DNA of 64,000 bases from Limnomonas spitsbergensis (Eukaryota > Chlorophyta > Chlorophyceae > Chlamydomonadales). Shown here piece after piece: positions 52,272 to 64,000 of the stretch. Positions within the stretch are counted from its first letter, which is position 1. Each line of letters begins with the position of its first letter. The translations under genes and the position numbers were made by a program. A model generated the notes under the pieces. It saw nothing but the letters and a program-made list of their open reading frames with translations, made no database searches and had not been told where the DNA came from. Location: positions 867,001 through 931,000 of the forward strand of contig JAYJMM010000068.1 in the NCBI GenBank assembly GCA_037349105.1. Reading direction: 5' to 3'.

Positions 52272-53016
52272 GGGCCCAATTCCACTTGTCACCGGAACGC
52301 GAAAATGGCATGCCAGCCCACCCTTCCCAATTCCACTTGTCACCGGAATGGCACCGGAACGCCAGCGTGGCGCCAGCGTGGCTCTGCCGTACCCGTTAAA
52401 TGCCATATTTTGCATCGCTCCTATTTTGAGCGATGCAAAAATACTTCGCATCAACGCTCCGACAGCGTGGACAACTTCGTCCTCATGTTCAAATTTCCAT
52501 CGCCGTCATCTTTCTTTCGTTCTGAAAACTCCTTTTCGCCCGTTCCTGCTGCCATGGCCGACGCATATCCTTAACAGGAGCCACACTTGAATCTTTCCCG
52601 CGTAGAAGTTGGCACCGATCTGGCCAACCCAATGGCGAATGTCGACGTGTGCCCCCTAGCAGTCCCTCCGACCGCCTGGGCTATCGTTTAGCAGCGGCCT
52701 GAATTTGCTACACCCAACTTAGACAGTGCCAGGGCATCCCTGGCTGCACGTACCTTGCAACTCGACAGTTTGTCAAGCATGACTATCATGCTAGGCGAGA
52801 CAAGTAGACAGAACACTCTAGATACACGAAGCGATAAGGCAAATGCCTGACAGGCTGTTCACTAGGAAGATTCGGCCTCAGCCGTACCCGAACACATTCC
52901 GGAGACTAGTGGAATTGCGTTTCAAGTATTTTCATCCAGCGTGGCAGAAGCCTCGCCCAACCAGATAAACCGCCACCGGAACGCGTTCCGGTGAGCGCCC
53001 AAGTGGAATTGGGCCC
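52272..53016. mobile_element. 745-bp Harbinger-like MITE, TSD TTA
   Basis: Perfect 17-bp inverted ends GGGCCCAATTCCACTTG, with tcaccggaacgcg close behind on both sides, flanked by TTA at 52,269-52,271 and 53,017-53,019. The left end is partly repeated inside at about 52,328-52,345. No coding content. It lies about 380 bp upstream of the WAPL start codon. Confidence 0.9.
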
Positions 53017-53393
53017 TTAATCGCCTCTAGGGGTAGGCCAGCAGGCTGTCAGGCACGTGGCACGGTCGAATCGCAGCATCAGCCGGGTTCGCTGCCCTAA
53101 AACCTAAAAGGATTGTACAGACGGTTCAACAGTGCCTCTGGCACGTCCACACACTCATATAATCCACAGCACTGTTGAAGTATTGTGTTACCTTGTCCTT
53201 ACTCCCCCGGCGCAACAATGCACACAACCACGACTACACCTTGACGCTCGTTGGAGCCTTGGATAGGAGCGGCAAACTTAAACGAACAAGCAGCGACTGA
53301 GGGAACGCGTGAATGTGAAGCATTAGGTCGAACGAACCCTGGGTCAGTTCCCAATGTAAGCATTTTGACTTTGAATCGCGACATGAAGACTTC

Positions 53394-56300
53394 ATGATTC
53401 GCCATATCGCATTGGAAGCTCATGCTACGCTTCATTTTCTACAGAGCATGCACTCCGAGCTAGACCCTGCGTCAGCAGGCCACTGTCTGAATAGGTCCAG
53501 ATCATCGCCGTGCGGGGGGCATGCCAGCGGGCCCAGAAGCGGCAACAAGCGAACTCTCCAGAGTTCAACAGAAGCCTGGTTCTATCCAGGGTCCAGCCAG
53601 ACCCTGGATCGGCCCCGTCGTGGTTCCTTCATCAAGGGCTTATGTGGCAGTGCCGCGGAATCCGTCCCACCACACACTACGCCGCCGCACCTTGACTCAG
53701 CACAGGTGAACCCTCCCGCGTCTACAACTCCATTGGACCTGCAGCAAAAGGAGACAAACTCACCAGGTAGGAGCGTGCCCCGAGAGGAGGCGCAGGCGAC
53801 TGTGCCATTGCCTGCGGCAGCAGCATCATCAGCAGTAGCAGCGGCAGTTCCTTGTGAAGCTGTGAAGCCCAGGCTCATGTTTGGTCGCAGCTCGCTGGCT
53901 AGGCACCTGGTCACAGAGCTGAACCCTGCTCAGACCATCGCGGAGGTGAGGGAGGGACAGGGGGGGCGCACCTGCCTGCCTGCCCCGCATATCATGTGTG
54001 GCTCGCGACTGCCAGCAGGGAATCATGCATCATATTCTGAAGGGCTTGCAAACAATTGCGTTTTTTTTAGAAAACGTGTAAGTTATTACTAATATGGTTA
54101 AAGTTGCTGAGTTTGCCTTGCAGCTACGTTGACTGAAACTCAGCTACAAAATCCAGCCAACGTAAGGACCACAATGGGCACAGCACTGCTTGCGATCCAT
54201 CATGCTCCACATGCTGATCTCCACTTCACGAAGTTTTGTGACGTCCATGCTATCGATATTGATTGGGTGAGACACCACAATGGATGTGTCCCAGCCGCCG
54301 TCCTTGCTGCCCCCCCCCCCAATCCACAGGCTCAGGAGAGGGGCGAGCATGTGCAGGTGCTTGATGCTGCTGTGTATGCATTAGACGGCATGCAGCCTAC
54401 AGCCAGCCTGGGCACACAGAGGGACAGCATGACATCCCTGGCAGAGCTAATGGCTACACGCAGGGGCAGGGCTGTGCTCAGGTGGGGAACGCGCATTTTC
54501 ATGTTCTGGTACGGTCCTCCAATAGTCTGGGGTGCAGAAACCATGCTAGGAAACAGACCTAGATTGTTACCGAGGGAAATATGCAGCATTTGCATTGGCC
54601 ATACCTGGTACCATGTCGTGGGTCAAGCTCGTCTTATTGTGATGTGCAGGCACATGTTATCCAGGTGATCCATCCTCTCCAGGTCCATACTTTTACGCGC
54701 CTTGCTGAGCACCCCTGCCCCTACTGGATCTAGCCAGCTCACACAATTACTAAATGCATGATTATCGCGCATCCTCTTTGTCCCCACCATTTGCTCCCCT
54801 AGGTCCGACAGCATGACGCAGCAGGTGCTGACCGCCGCCGCCAAGCTGCGTGGCCAGGCAGATCCAGTCATTGCCCTTGCCTCCTCGTGCCTGCTGCTCT
54901 CCCTCAGCTTGCCTGACGCGCACCCCTCGTACCTGGCTTCATCCGCGGCCGCCGTGCTCACAAGCCAGCTGCTGCAGGCGCAGCATGACGTCGCGGCCAT
55001 CATGACGGACGGCGCAGTGGAGAGTAGGGACCGACCGCACAGCTGCGGCGGCGGCCACGCTGCTGACCCTGGGTTGCGACCTGCCCTTGCGCGCATCCTC
55101 CAGGTGGCCTGTGAGGGGCAGCTAGGCCAGCACTTGGCGGCGGAGCTCAAGGGCATTCCGGGCGCAGCCTGTGGCTCTGGCCGCTCCCTGCCGCACAGCC
55201 ATCTGCCTCTGGTGCTGCTGACAATGTCCCAAGCAACGAGCACGGACAGCTCCAGGATCCACTTCTCGAACCGCATCAAACACAACCTGCGCAAGGTACG
55301 GGGAAGAAAGAGGGGGGGGGGGCGGCCTCATTTTAGCAGCAGTGCCGTAGTGGCATTTATTAATGGCTTGAGGTTCAAGCAACAGAATTTCACAAATTAT
55401 ATTACTTCAGGACATACCAGTACCCGTAGTATCAGTCGGAATTCGTACTTTTCGGGGTCCGTTTCTTGTTTCGTAACCTACCGTACTTTACACTCGATCA
55501 CGCTATTCCTTCTATGGGTTCCTTTTCCTGAATTGAAGCTGGAATTGTTTACGATCACCGGTTCGTTTTTGCTCCAGAACCACTCGAAACTACTAAAACA
55601 TTTGTGCCCCTGATGTTGTTGGTTATTTCCGATCAAAATAAATTGGGCAACATCTTGGAACGCATGGCCGAGGAGCTAGAGCACGTCTTCCCCAAGGTCA
55701 CGGACAGGACAAAGATGCTGGTTCACCCTCCCAAAGTAGAGCCTTCAACGGCGAAAATTTAAACTGAATCCCCCCAAAATATTGGCAGTACTGTACATTC
55801 TGGCATACTGTACTGCCACTAATGTACAGCATTTCACAATGTTCGTCAATCAAATTTTAAATGTTCTGTATTGATTCCATGTCGCATGCCGAGCATCAGG
55901 CTACAGGCCTCAAGCAGAACGTTCCGTATGGATAGACGGGTTTTGGGCTGTTCATATATAGGATACCAGTAATGATTCCAAGTCTTCTTGACATTGCATC
56001 ATAACTGATTCACTGTGTGCGATCTTTTGCCTAGCCTTCTTGGGCCGCAACAGGTCAACGCCCTGACGCACCTCACTTGACTAAGAAGGGGCAGGGGGAT
56101 TATCCGGACTTCCTTTCTGTGTCTGGATGGACTTTTGATATTTTCCTTTAATTGTATTTTGCCTTCCCTTCTTTCTCCTGTCCAGGTCAAAGCTTTAAAG
56201 CACCTCGCAAGCCTAGCCGCCTTTCGGATTGACAGGCTGACAAGCCTGCTGTCACCTTCGTCCAACAAAACAGAGGCGGCGCCCCTGCCCCCCTCATCAC

Positions 56301-59159
56301 ATCAGCCGCCAGACCGACAGCTAAGAGTAGCAGCAGCAGCAGCCGGACAGCAGCAGCAGCCGGACAGACAGCTAATAAAAGCAACCGTCCCATACTGCCA
56401 ACACGCCTCATATTTTCCCAGCAGCCCACCTGTGTCAAGCGTGAACCCCATACCCCCTCCCAGCGCATCCCAGAGCCAATGTTGCTCCGGATCTAGATCC
56501 AGGGTTACGACAAGCCCTCTCTCAAGATCTAGATTCAGGGCTGCAAAAAGGGCAGGTGATGAGGATGCCGTGGACGGATGCGTTGTTTCCACCCCTGCCA
56601 AGGCCGGGCCCGGCACAAACCCCATTTGGGATTTTCCATGTGACGATGACTCTGACGTCATTGGTCCATGCGGCTGCAAACAGACCAGCAGGAGGCATGT
56701 GCTGCCTGCAGCTGCAGCTGCCTCAGCTCGTGGTGCGGCGGAGTCCGCACAGCTACCGGCCCGGATGGCGTTGGATGGGAGAGGCAGCCTCAGGGTCAGG
56801 GCGAGTGGCGAGGCTAATGCCTCTGCAACAGCTCCTAAGCCGGTGGAGGCTGGAGGGCTGGAGCCGCCCAGGGCAGGGATGGGGAAATCTGAGGGAGGCA
56901 TGAAGGAGGGGGGCGGCGCACTGGTCGCACATCAAGAGGTGGAGCGGTTGCTGTTGAGCTGAGGATGTGCCTGTCTGTTTTACTTTCGCATCTACCACAT
57001 GAGGGGTTAAGTGCAATTTTCCAAGTGTATGGGTCTCTGTCAACCCTGCCCTGCCCCGGTCAGCCCGGGGCCCTTTGAGGCAGGGGCTGTGTAGCTTGGC
57101 TTTTGGAAGTGTGTGACACCCATATAATATTGTGTGGTTGCTTGCGTTCAGGTGGAGCGGTTGCTGATTGAGCTGCAGATGTGCTTTTCGGTGTTGGAGA
57201 ATGTAACCTTCACGTGCCTGGAGAACGAGGACGAGGTGCTCAATCTGCAGGTATGAACGGGAGCATGGGGAGGTATAAATACAAGGGGATAATGGTACCG
57301 GTATTGATGTGAAGGGTTATGTTTTGTGTGCAGCAAGGCCGGTTGAGAAACATGTGTTTATGAGAGCTTGCTCTTTCAGGAGCGTGCAAACTTGAAGGGG
57401 CAAAGATGTGGCCGCTGTAGATAAAGCAACGGGGTACATAAACTAACTTTAACACGCAGACCTTCAACTTGAACATATTTGAAGGCAAGGCAACAAATGC
57501 TGACTGTTTTGCACCAGGTATCGCATATCTACACATCCCGTTGTTCCCTGTAGTAAGATCAGTCTGGATGCTGGTGGTCATCAAATGTTCCTTGAGCCGT
57601 AACCCTTGCCACTCGGGCCGTGATCCCCCATCGTCTTTATAAACCATGGCTATGCCCGCCCCCCATCTCTCCACTCCTTCCTCCACCACGACCGAACTGC
57701 CACCTTAGTGCTCAGGACACAGCCAATGAACCTGCCCCCTACCCCCCCCCCTCCCTTTGTCCACTCGGGCCGTGACCCCTTCCTGTTTATGAACCATGGC
57801 TATGCCTACTCGGGCTCATAGCCGAGCCCTCTTCATCGCCAACTGTCCCACTCCTCGCCACACAGGTGGCCCCTCCAAAGCAGCCGATCCTATCGAATGT
57901 CACCGTCCCCTCCCAGGATTCTTCCGTCCGTGCAGCCTGCGACGAGCGGCCCTTCACACAGTTGGTGGTGCTCCTGATGCAGCTGCTGGCGCCGCAGCTG
58001 CTCGTGTCCACTCTGTACCGTACATCTGTTGGCCACTGCTTGCAAGCTGCCGTGGGCTTGCTCATGAATCTGACTCATCAGCATGAAAGAGGCGTTCAAG
58101 CCGTTGTGCAGGCTGGAGCCTTGGGCGCGCTGGCCGCCTTGGTGCAGGCCTGCTGCTGCCTGCCTGAGCCTGAGGCTGAGAGTCTGGCTGACCCTTGCAG
58201 GGTCATGCCGCCTGCTTCGACAGCATGTGAATCAGAGGCTGCTCCCGCTAGCCCCCTGTGGTCGCTGATCAGGCGCGATATCATGTGCCACTTGGATCTC
58301 ATCACCGTCTGCCTGGGGCTGTTGATCAACGTCACCTCCTTGTCCATTGCCAACCGCGAGTTGCTCCGTGTCACCTTGCTGCCTGGAAGGGGGGGGAGGG
58401 CGCATGGGGCAACCTTACATGGCGACAAGGGCGATGTGCGTGGCTGCGTGTTCATCCCGATGCTGTGCAATATCTTTGAAGTGATGGCGTCAGACGCTGA
58501 TATGGCCAGCGGTGGGGCTGGCGGAGCAGGAGGCCAGCGGACGTTGACAACAGCGGGCAGGGAGGTGCATGCGGGCTTCTCCGCCTCCGCTAGGGCTCTC
58601 CGCCAGGGTTCCTCCCAGTCTGGATATGAAAGCGAGCGGGAGGAAGGGCAGCATGTGGAGGTCACTGCTGAGGACTTGCACGAGGATCACCAAGATGGGG
58701 AAGCGGCCATTGTGCAGGTGCGATCACACCCAGAATGCTGTGGCATGAGTGATGCATTTGTTGCCACATGCTTTTTGTTTGTTCAGTGTTGCCCAAAAAG
58801 TTGCCTCAATCTGACTTGAATTCATGTCGGCCTTTATTTACACTTCTGCAGAAGTGATTTGGCTTGATCTCTGCATGATGGCTTTTGTGGCCCAACCTGC
58901 TTGCTGACCCATACTTGCAAACGTATCCCACCTTTTACATGAACAGGCCTACGCTGCCATGCTGCTCGGTTTCCTCATTGTGGATTCCGAAGTGTCTCGG
59001 TCACAAGCATGCGAGTTGTTGGTGGGGAGCAACTTCACGCGCGTCAAGGCCTCCATCCGCCGTTGTCTCGGTTTCTACACTTACACGGGCGCTATCACCG
59101 AGCAGTGTAAGGCGTCACTCCTCCAACTTCTTAGCAACTTGGATGGAGACCATGCATGA
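53394..59159 (+). CDS. WAPL: WAPL (wings apart-like) cohesin release factor
   Basis: Seven exons join cleanly: 53,394-53,945; 54,330-54,481; 54,803-55,295; 56,186-56,938; 57,152-57,250; 57,866-58,717; 58,947-59,159 (1,037 residues, all GT-AG, phases consistent). WAPL opens the cohesin ring and releases it from chromatin. Plant-type landmarks in order: TIAEAQERGEHVQVLD then AAVYALDGM near 181-205; SLAELMATRRGRAVLR; LPLVLLTMSQATSTD in exon 3; FSVLENVTF...NEDEVLNLQ in exon 5; AAVGLLMNLTHQ and LGLLINVTSLSIANRELL in exon 6; AYAAMLLGFLIVDSEVSR at the C-terminal end. Residues 1-175 and the exon 4 insert (about 400-650) are low complexity. Met53,450 is an alternative start, and upstream 5' exons cannot be excluded. 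Confidence 0.88.
55640..55762 (+). other. Coding-like stretch in WAPL intron 3
   Basis: A frame reading NKLGNILERMAEELEHVFPK then VTDRTKMLVHPPKVE ends at TAA. It looks like protein, but no phase-0 acceptor precedes it, so it does not fit between exons 3 and 4. It could be an alternative exon or a fragment of another gene or transposon. Confidence 0.3.
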
Positions 59160-59348
59160 GTGTCACGATTCAGGAATGCAACGTGCATTTGTCTGAACTT
59201 CACGCTTTTCGGTCAAGGGTATAGGAATGATGCCTCACAATTTTTCTCCTACTAAGAAGAAGCCCTGATTATAATCTTTCTTTTTTCTTCCTTACAACAG
59301 GCTCAGAACCTTGAATCAGTGTAAAACGTTTCTTATTTGGTATTATGT

Positions 59349-59458
59349 ACCGCAGTCACGGACGTGTTTCGTTGTTTTCGAATTCCGTTCGAATTTTCAC
59401 TGTCGATTTCGTTGCTCCCTGAATAACGATTAAAACAAAGAAATACGTCCGTGACTAC
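59349..59458. mobile_element. About 110-bp foldback/MITE-like element
   Basis: gcagtcacggacgtgtttcg at the left pairs with the reverse complement of gaaatacgtccgtgactac at the right; stem of about 25 bp with few mismatches. No clear target duplication. Confidence 0.55.
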
Positions 59459-59459
59459 G

Positions 59460-61308
59460 ATATTTAAATATACACTGACTGAGATTTCTCGCCAATTCGT
59501 AGCTAACAAGCCTCTAAAAACGTCTGGAGGGAAGTGCATATAAGCTCCCATCAAAATATCAACAGCCCATTGACGTTATTTAACCCATTGATGAGGCATT
59601 TCTCTAGCCGGGCCGGCCAGAGCTAGATTACACCCCTTAACCTCCATCTCCCCTTCACCAAGCAGACTTTCATGTGGCTGCAAGTCGAATGCATGCGCCA
59701 TCAGAGCGGTTATCATGCCTTGAAGTTCGAGAAGCAGCGATTCATCACCCCGTACCTTTGGCCCATCGTCCAGAAAGTCGAAGTGGCTCTAGAAGATCGA
59801 GGCTACTGACAAGAATGGAGAAGATCTAGTCCAGGTCAGTGGTTTAGGACTGGAAATTGTCAGTTTGCCTCTTGGGTAATAACAAGAGATCTGATCATAG
59901 TTGATTCGTACATTTCTTCGATGGGGGTGTCACAGTATATTACCGTATACGTGACAGAACCGTTGGAGCCGCCACTAGCGGCCACGGAGCCTCCGCAGCT
60001 TCTCTGCGGAGTCTCCGGATTTGAGCTGAGACCTAGAAACCCGCTTACGCAGGGTGATTTGACAGATTCTACCGTACTCTGAATTGGGCCTGCCGGGTCC
60101 CTGTATCCCGGCAACTGCCTAAACTAGTTACTTCGTCCCAATCTAAAGGACAGACCTCTATTGTAACAAGCAACGGCCGTCATCAGAGTATGAGACCTTC
60201 AGCACCCCAATAAGTCAGTACCTCTACACAAGTCAAGACTAGTTCAGCCTCAGTCGAACTAGCTGGAGCCAAGTACCCATTAAAAAGAGAACCGAGGCCC
60301 TGCAGAAGAAGAAGTACGCAGTCTACGCCTCGGCAACTCCGCCGCGTGTCTCGCGGTAAGTGCCCTTAACATAGCCCTGCTGGATCGCGCCCAGACGGCC
60401 AGAAGGCCTACGCTACCTTAGTCTATTGCTATACATACAAATATCCAGCTCAGCTGCTTAACTCGCTGAGCACTCGCAGCCAGTGAAGAATCACTGAGCC
60501 TGCCCGTAGGCGTCCGTCACTGCCGTGAGGAAAGAAGTCCGCCACGGACCTGAAGCGCACATCGCGTGTCCTTTAGAAAGGGACGAAGTAGATCTAGCCT
60601 GATCAGCCTGATTTGCCAATTCCTGCTAAAGGTGCTTGTGCAGCGGAATTGGAATTTTGTTTGCATGCAAACGACCTTGGACAGTGTTTGAAGTGCACTT
60701 TGCTGTGGTAATCTCCAGAGAGAGATTGCCAAGTTAAACCCTGAGAATCATTAAGCGTGGCAGCTTAGTGTTGTAGTCCAGGAGAGGCTTGAAGATCTGG
60801 CTGAGGATTTATACACCCAGCGGATAATTACCTGTGTGACTGCAGATTGTGATCAGGTGGATCCAATCTTTCATCATTGACAGAAGTGAACTTGTGGATA
60901 CAGTATCCAAGTTTGAAATTTTGTGGGTGTACCAAAGGATCCCCGCAGGACCACAGAGAGGAACGGACACTACGCAAGAGGATACCTCCGCGCAGGACGC
61001 GAGACACCCACGCGGGACGTGTGCCATCTAGAAGCAGCCCATCCAGCAAAGGTGGGAGGTGCTAAAAAGGGCGAAGGAGGATTCCGCCAGATTAAAAATT
61101 AGCAAGCAGAAAAAGGGCGAAGGAGGATTCCGCCAGATTAAAATTAGTGAGCAGAAAAGCATAAAGGCGAGGCCTATCCTGCGTAATTGCTGTACCTGCC
61201 GTCCAGTCTTGACTTGCAGATCCTCACCAGATTGCAGTAGGAACAAGGGGCAGAAGCCTAACGTTAGCAGGTTTTTGTAGGGGGTGTCGCCAGCACACCT
61301 GCAGGACC
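59460..61308. other. No gene; probable 5' LTR and leader of the right-hand retroelement
   Basis: About 1.8 kb without a credible gene before the gag frame at 61,309. A small GC hairpin (ggagcctccgcag / ctgcggagtctcc) lies at about 59,985-60,020. The LTR and primer binding site must lie here if the element is complete, but no second LTR is in the window for comparison, and no unambiguous tgg primer site stands out. Confidence 0.3.
61062..61165 (+). repeat. About 51-bp tandem duplication upstream of gag
   Basis: aaaaagggcgaaggaggatt ccgccagattaaaa occurs twice (61,064 and 61,110), each time followed by ttag and gagcag or aagcag. Confidence 0.85.
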
Positions 61309-64000
61309 GTGCGGTTCGTAAAAGTGCCTGTGGAAATGACAGGCGTAGATCTGAATCCCGATAGGCACCAGCACCCTGACGTCCAACGGAAGAGTGGGCG
61401 TCTGAGGGGGCTGGAGCCGGGTGTAGACCTGAGGAATGCTAGCGATGAGTTTGTTGCAGAAGCCTTGTTGATGGCGGAGAAGCTGGCAGGGCCAGTGGAA
61501 CCATCTGCAGAGGACTGCAAGGTGCCTGAGCCGGGCCGCGTACCGCCCAGAGAGGCAGGGGCGCAGGCAGATGGTGCAGTGCTCGTAACGCGAAAAGGCA
61601 TTGGTCGAGGGGGTCCATTGCCCGCTGGTTCAGACAGCAGTCTGAATTTCGAGCAGTGGTAGACTCAAGCCGGAACCCCAGAGCTGATCTTGGATCAAGC
61701 AACGGAAGCGTCCCAGAGCTGTGACACGCGGCAGAGCGGTGAACCTGAGGCCGCGCCGCAGCAGATTCTGCCCAGGGTGGCAAGGGTTGCGCAGCGGATT
61801 AAAGAAGAGCCCAGCCAACCGGATCTAAGGGCCGAGGTAGCCGCAGCCCCAGGGGGGTTTGCAGGCAATGATAAAACCGGCCCAGACAAACAGCGAATGG
61901 AAGCAGAGGACATGGAAGTTAGGAGTATGCTTGCAGAGGTCACGCGCATGGAAGCTGAGATCCAGACGGCGGGAACCAGGCAGGTCCCGCAGAGCAGCAG
62001 AAAACCACAGGAAAAGTCAGCTGTACCGGTGAGAAAGCCGTGGGCTGACCTCATATCTGAGGAAGAGCTGCCTGAGCCGATGCAAGAAGAGAAGGAGCGG
62101 CAGCAAGTGACAGGACTGCGCCCAAGACAGCCAATGCGACCACGCAAGGTGCTGGTTAAAAGAGGGGTGGGATCCACAGTCTACGGGACGCCGCTGTCCA
62201 AGTTTGCGCCCAGTGTGGGCAGACCTGTGCAGACACCCAAGGAGGGATCTAGCAACCAGATGCAAGGCGGCAGCAGCGAGGGAATCCGGCGTGGATTGTT
62301 TCCAAGACCAGCGCAGGCGCAGGATGCCAGACCTAGAGAGCCAGAGCGCTCCAGGGCAGTGGATGGAGTCAGCGGCGAAGAAGAGCCAGAGAAGCAAATG
62401 CAGCCGCTCGGCTGGGCAGGACTCTTGCAGTGGGCAACAAACCTGTGGAAGGAAGTATGCACCAGGACGTTCTCGCAACTCAAGGATCAAATCGCAGCCA
62501 TTGAGGAGTTCAGGGCCCATCATCTGCAGGGATGGGCAACAAAGGCCATGATGGGTATGTCCCACACCGGGCAGGACAGGGCAGTGCTGTTGGCCGCCCT
62601 TGGACAGGTGTCCAAGGGAAGGGTAGGACGCGAAGCAGCCCTAGCTGTCAAAGCTTTCGCAGATGAGTGGTGTGATGAGGTGACAGGACATCCAATGGAG
62701 CACACTTCCGAACCAGAAGATGAGGAGGACCAGGTGTGGGAAGGATTCGAAACAGCGGCGCAACAACCTGAGGATCTTAGGGAAGTCCAGAGGTGGCAGC
62801 AGCAGGCCAGGGCCGCGCCAACACCGACACCCAGATCGGAGTTTTTTGAGGTCAGCAGTGAGCCAAGCCTCAGGGGGCGGCCAAGGGACAGGGAAGAACC
62901 CAGGGCCAGTAGCCCAGCCGCCAGCGAAAGAGTGGAGTTGACTAGCCGATCACTGGCCAGGATGGCTGAGCAAGGCGTAGCAACGCGCAGAGCAAGCAGG
63001 CAGGAATCTTATGCACTCATGCGCATCGTCGAGGACAAAGAGAACACATGCCAGGAGACCCAATTGGATAACATTGAGGAATTCCTGAGGAACAGGCAAG
63101 AGGGAGCAGCAAGAGGAGCGCAACAGGGCGAGCCTGCAGGCAGTGTGCGCAGCAGTGGATCAAGAAGGCAGGAAACCAGAGGGGAAACGCAATCTGATTC
63201 CTTTGCCAGGAATTACACAGGAGGAACGCAGCCAGGAAGACAGTACAGAGGGCAGCCCGGGGGGCAAGCAAGCAGTGAAGGACAGCAGTATTGGCAAAGC
63301 CAGGAGATACCCAGAGAGCAGGAATACAACAGGGAACAGCCAAACCAGCAAGGCCAGGAGCCGCCCAGGGGGCAGGCAGGCAGCTGGGAACAGCCAAGGC
63401 AGCAAAGTCAGGAGCCACCCAGGGGAGCCGATGAATGCAGCAGGGGAGCACAGCAGGAGCGGCAAGGCCAGGAGCCGCCCAGGGGGCAGGCAGACAGCTG
63501 GGAACAGCCAAGGCAGCAAAGCCAGGAGCCACCCAAGGGAACCAATGAATGCAGCAGGGGAGCACAGCAGGATCGGCAAAGCCAGGAGCCGCCCAGAGGG
63601 CAGGCAGGACCAGACAGAGCACATCCTTGGAGACCCGGGTCGGGCGACAGACCAGGCAGAAGTGAGACCGGGAGGCAGCCGCGCGACGGGAGTAGAAGCT
63701 CCGCAGGAAGAGCAGGCAGACAGCCGTCAAGGGATGATCAGGAGGACAATGACAACAGATTCGACAGATACCGTCCAGGACGCAGCCCGTCAGGAGGCAG
63801 CGGAGGTGGATATGGATCGCGCTCAGAATCACCGAATTCAGAGCCAAGGGGAGCAGACAGGCGCAGGCCAAGAGCCAGGCAGGAGTCCAGCGACCAAGAA
63901 ATGAAGAGAATCGACAGGGAGCAGGCGAGAGTGACCCTGCAGCTGCAACAACAGATGGTCCTGCAGCTGACAGGGGTGGCCAAGGTCACCAAGATCCCAG
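61309..64000 (+). CDS. Gag of a second DNMT-gypsy family member, runs off the window
   Basis: One frame starts at ATG 61,309, meets a single TAG at 61,660-61,662, and then stays open for 779 codons to the right edge. Content in order: acidic and Arg/Pro-rich N-terminal region; a helical block around 62,390-62,690 (GWAGLLQWATNLWKEVC, ALGQVSKGRVGREAALAV); Gln/Pro/Arg-rich repeats; a coiled-coil-like tail; and the capsid start QMVLQLTGVAKVTKIP. Segments align with the broken gag of the array at 5,801-6,420 (DKENTCQ.., YTGGTQPGRQ..). The open frame suggests a younger, less damaged element. The TAG could be a sporadic mutation or a readthrough site. Confidence 0.75.
63352..63605 (+). repeat. 114-bp (38-codon) tandem repeat within gag
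   Basis: Units begin at 63,352, 63,466 and 63,580 (ccaggagccgcccagggggc). They encode EPPRGQA.SWEQPRQQSQ and similar. In-frame length keeps gag open. Confidence 0.9.

Noticed and set aside
53394..53945. WAPL first exon as an independent Ala/Pro-rich gene
   Set aside because: Its end joins in phase to exon 2 and creates the conserved TIAEAQERGEH stretch of plant WAPL.

Overview
This window is eukaryotic nuclear DNA. It has spliceosomal GT-AG introns, a plant-type WAPL cohesin-release gene, a Golgi-type glycosyltransferase gene, and a dense mix of Ty3/gypsy, LINE and PIF/Harbinger-like elements. I read it as a green-lineage (probably algal) genome; the species cannot be fixed from the sequence. 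No bacterial operon signals, CRISPR array or rRNA were seen.

Region 1 (1-24,700) is the most striking part. It is a tandem array made of the inside of one Ty3/gypsy-type retrotransposon whose pol carries a cytosine-5 DNA methyltransferase (DNMT) between RNase H and integrase, and a C-terminal PHD finger. Unit 1 (1-5,800, cut by the left edge) keeps a decayed reverse transcriptase/RNase H. Units 2-5 have an exact 4,230-bp period (unit 5 lacks 4 bp). They share a 3,285-bp deletion that removes RT and RNase H, and also the SAM-binding motif I at the start of the DNMT. Each unit joins integrase directly to gag of the next unit with no LTR between. Only the last unit continues into the integrase C-terminus and PHD finger (22,717-23,669). 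Gag and RT carry stops and frameshifts, while the DNMT frame and the integrase catalytic core stay open.

Region 2 (24,700-31,400) holds a coding-like frame broken only by TGA, two adjacent Harbinger-like elements with a TTA target site, a 44-bp minisatellite, and weak minus-strand coding remnants. Region 3 (31,401-32,819) is a three-exon gene for a possible OTU-like cysteine protease. Region 4 (33,000-35,200) holds dispersed repeats and the 3' end of a LINE.

Region 5 (35,488-43,761) is an eight-exon gene that I assembled by splice phase. It predicts a secreted or Golgi protein of about 909 residues with one nucleotide-diphospho-sugar transferase (GT77-like) domain and two GT43-like domains. 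Region 6 (43,762-53,393) has no convincing host gene and is filled with short transposons and repeats with clear target-site duplications. Region 7 (53,394-59,159) is the seven-exon WAPL gene, 1,037 residues. Region 8 (59,160-64,000) leads into a second member of the DNMT-gypsy family, whose gag frame is open for more than 2.3 kb and runs off the right edge.

The two confident host genes (WAPL and the glycosyltransferase) are functionally unrelated neighbours. The transposon content and the retroelement-encoded methyltransferase dominate the window.
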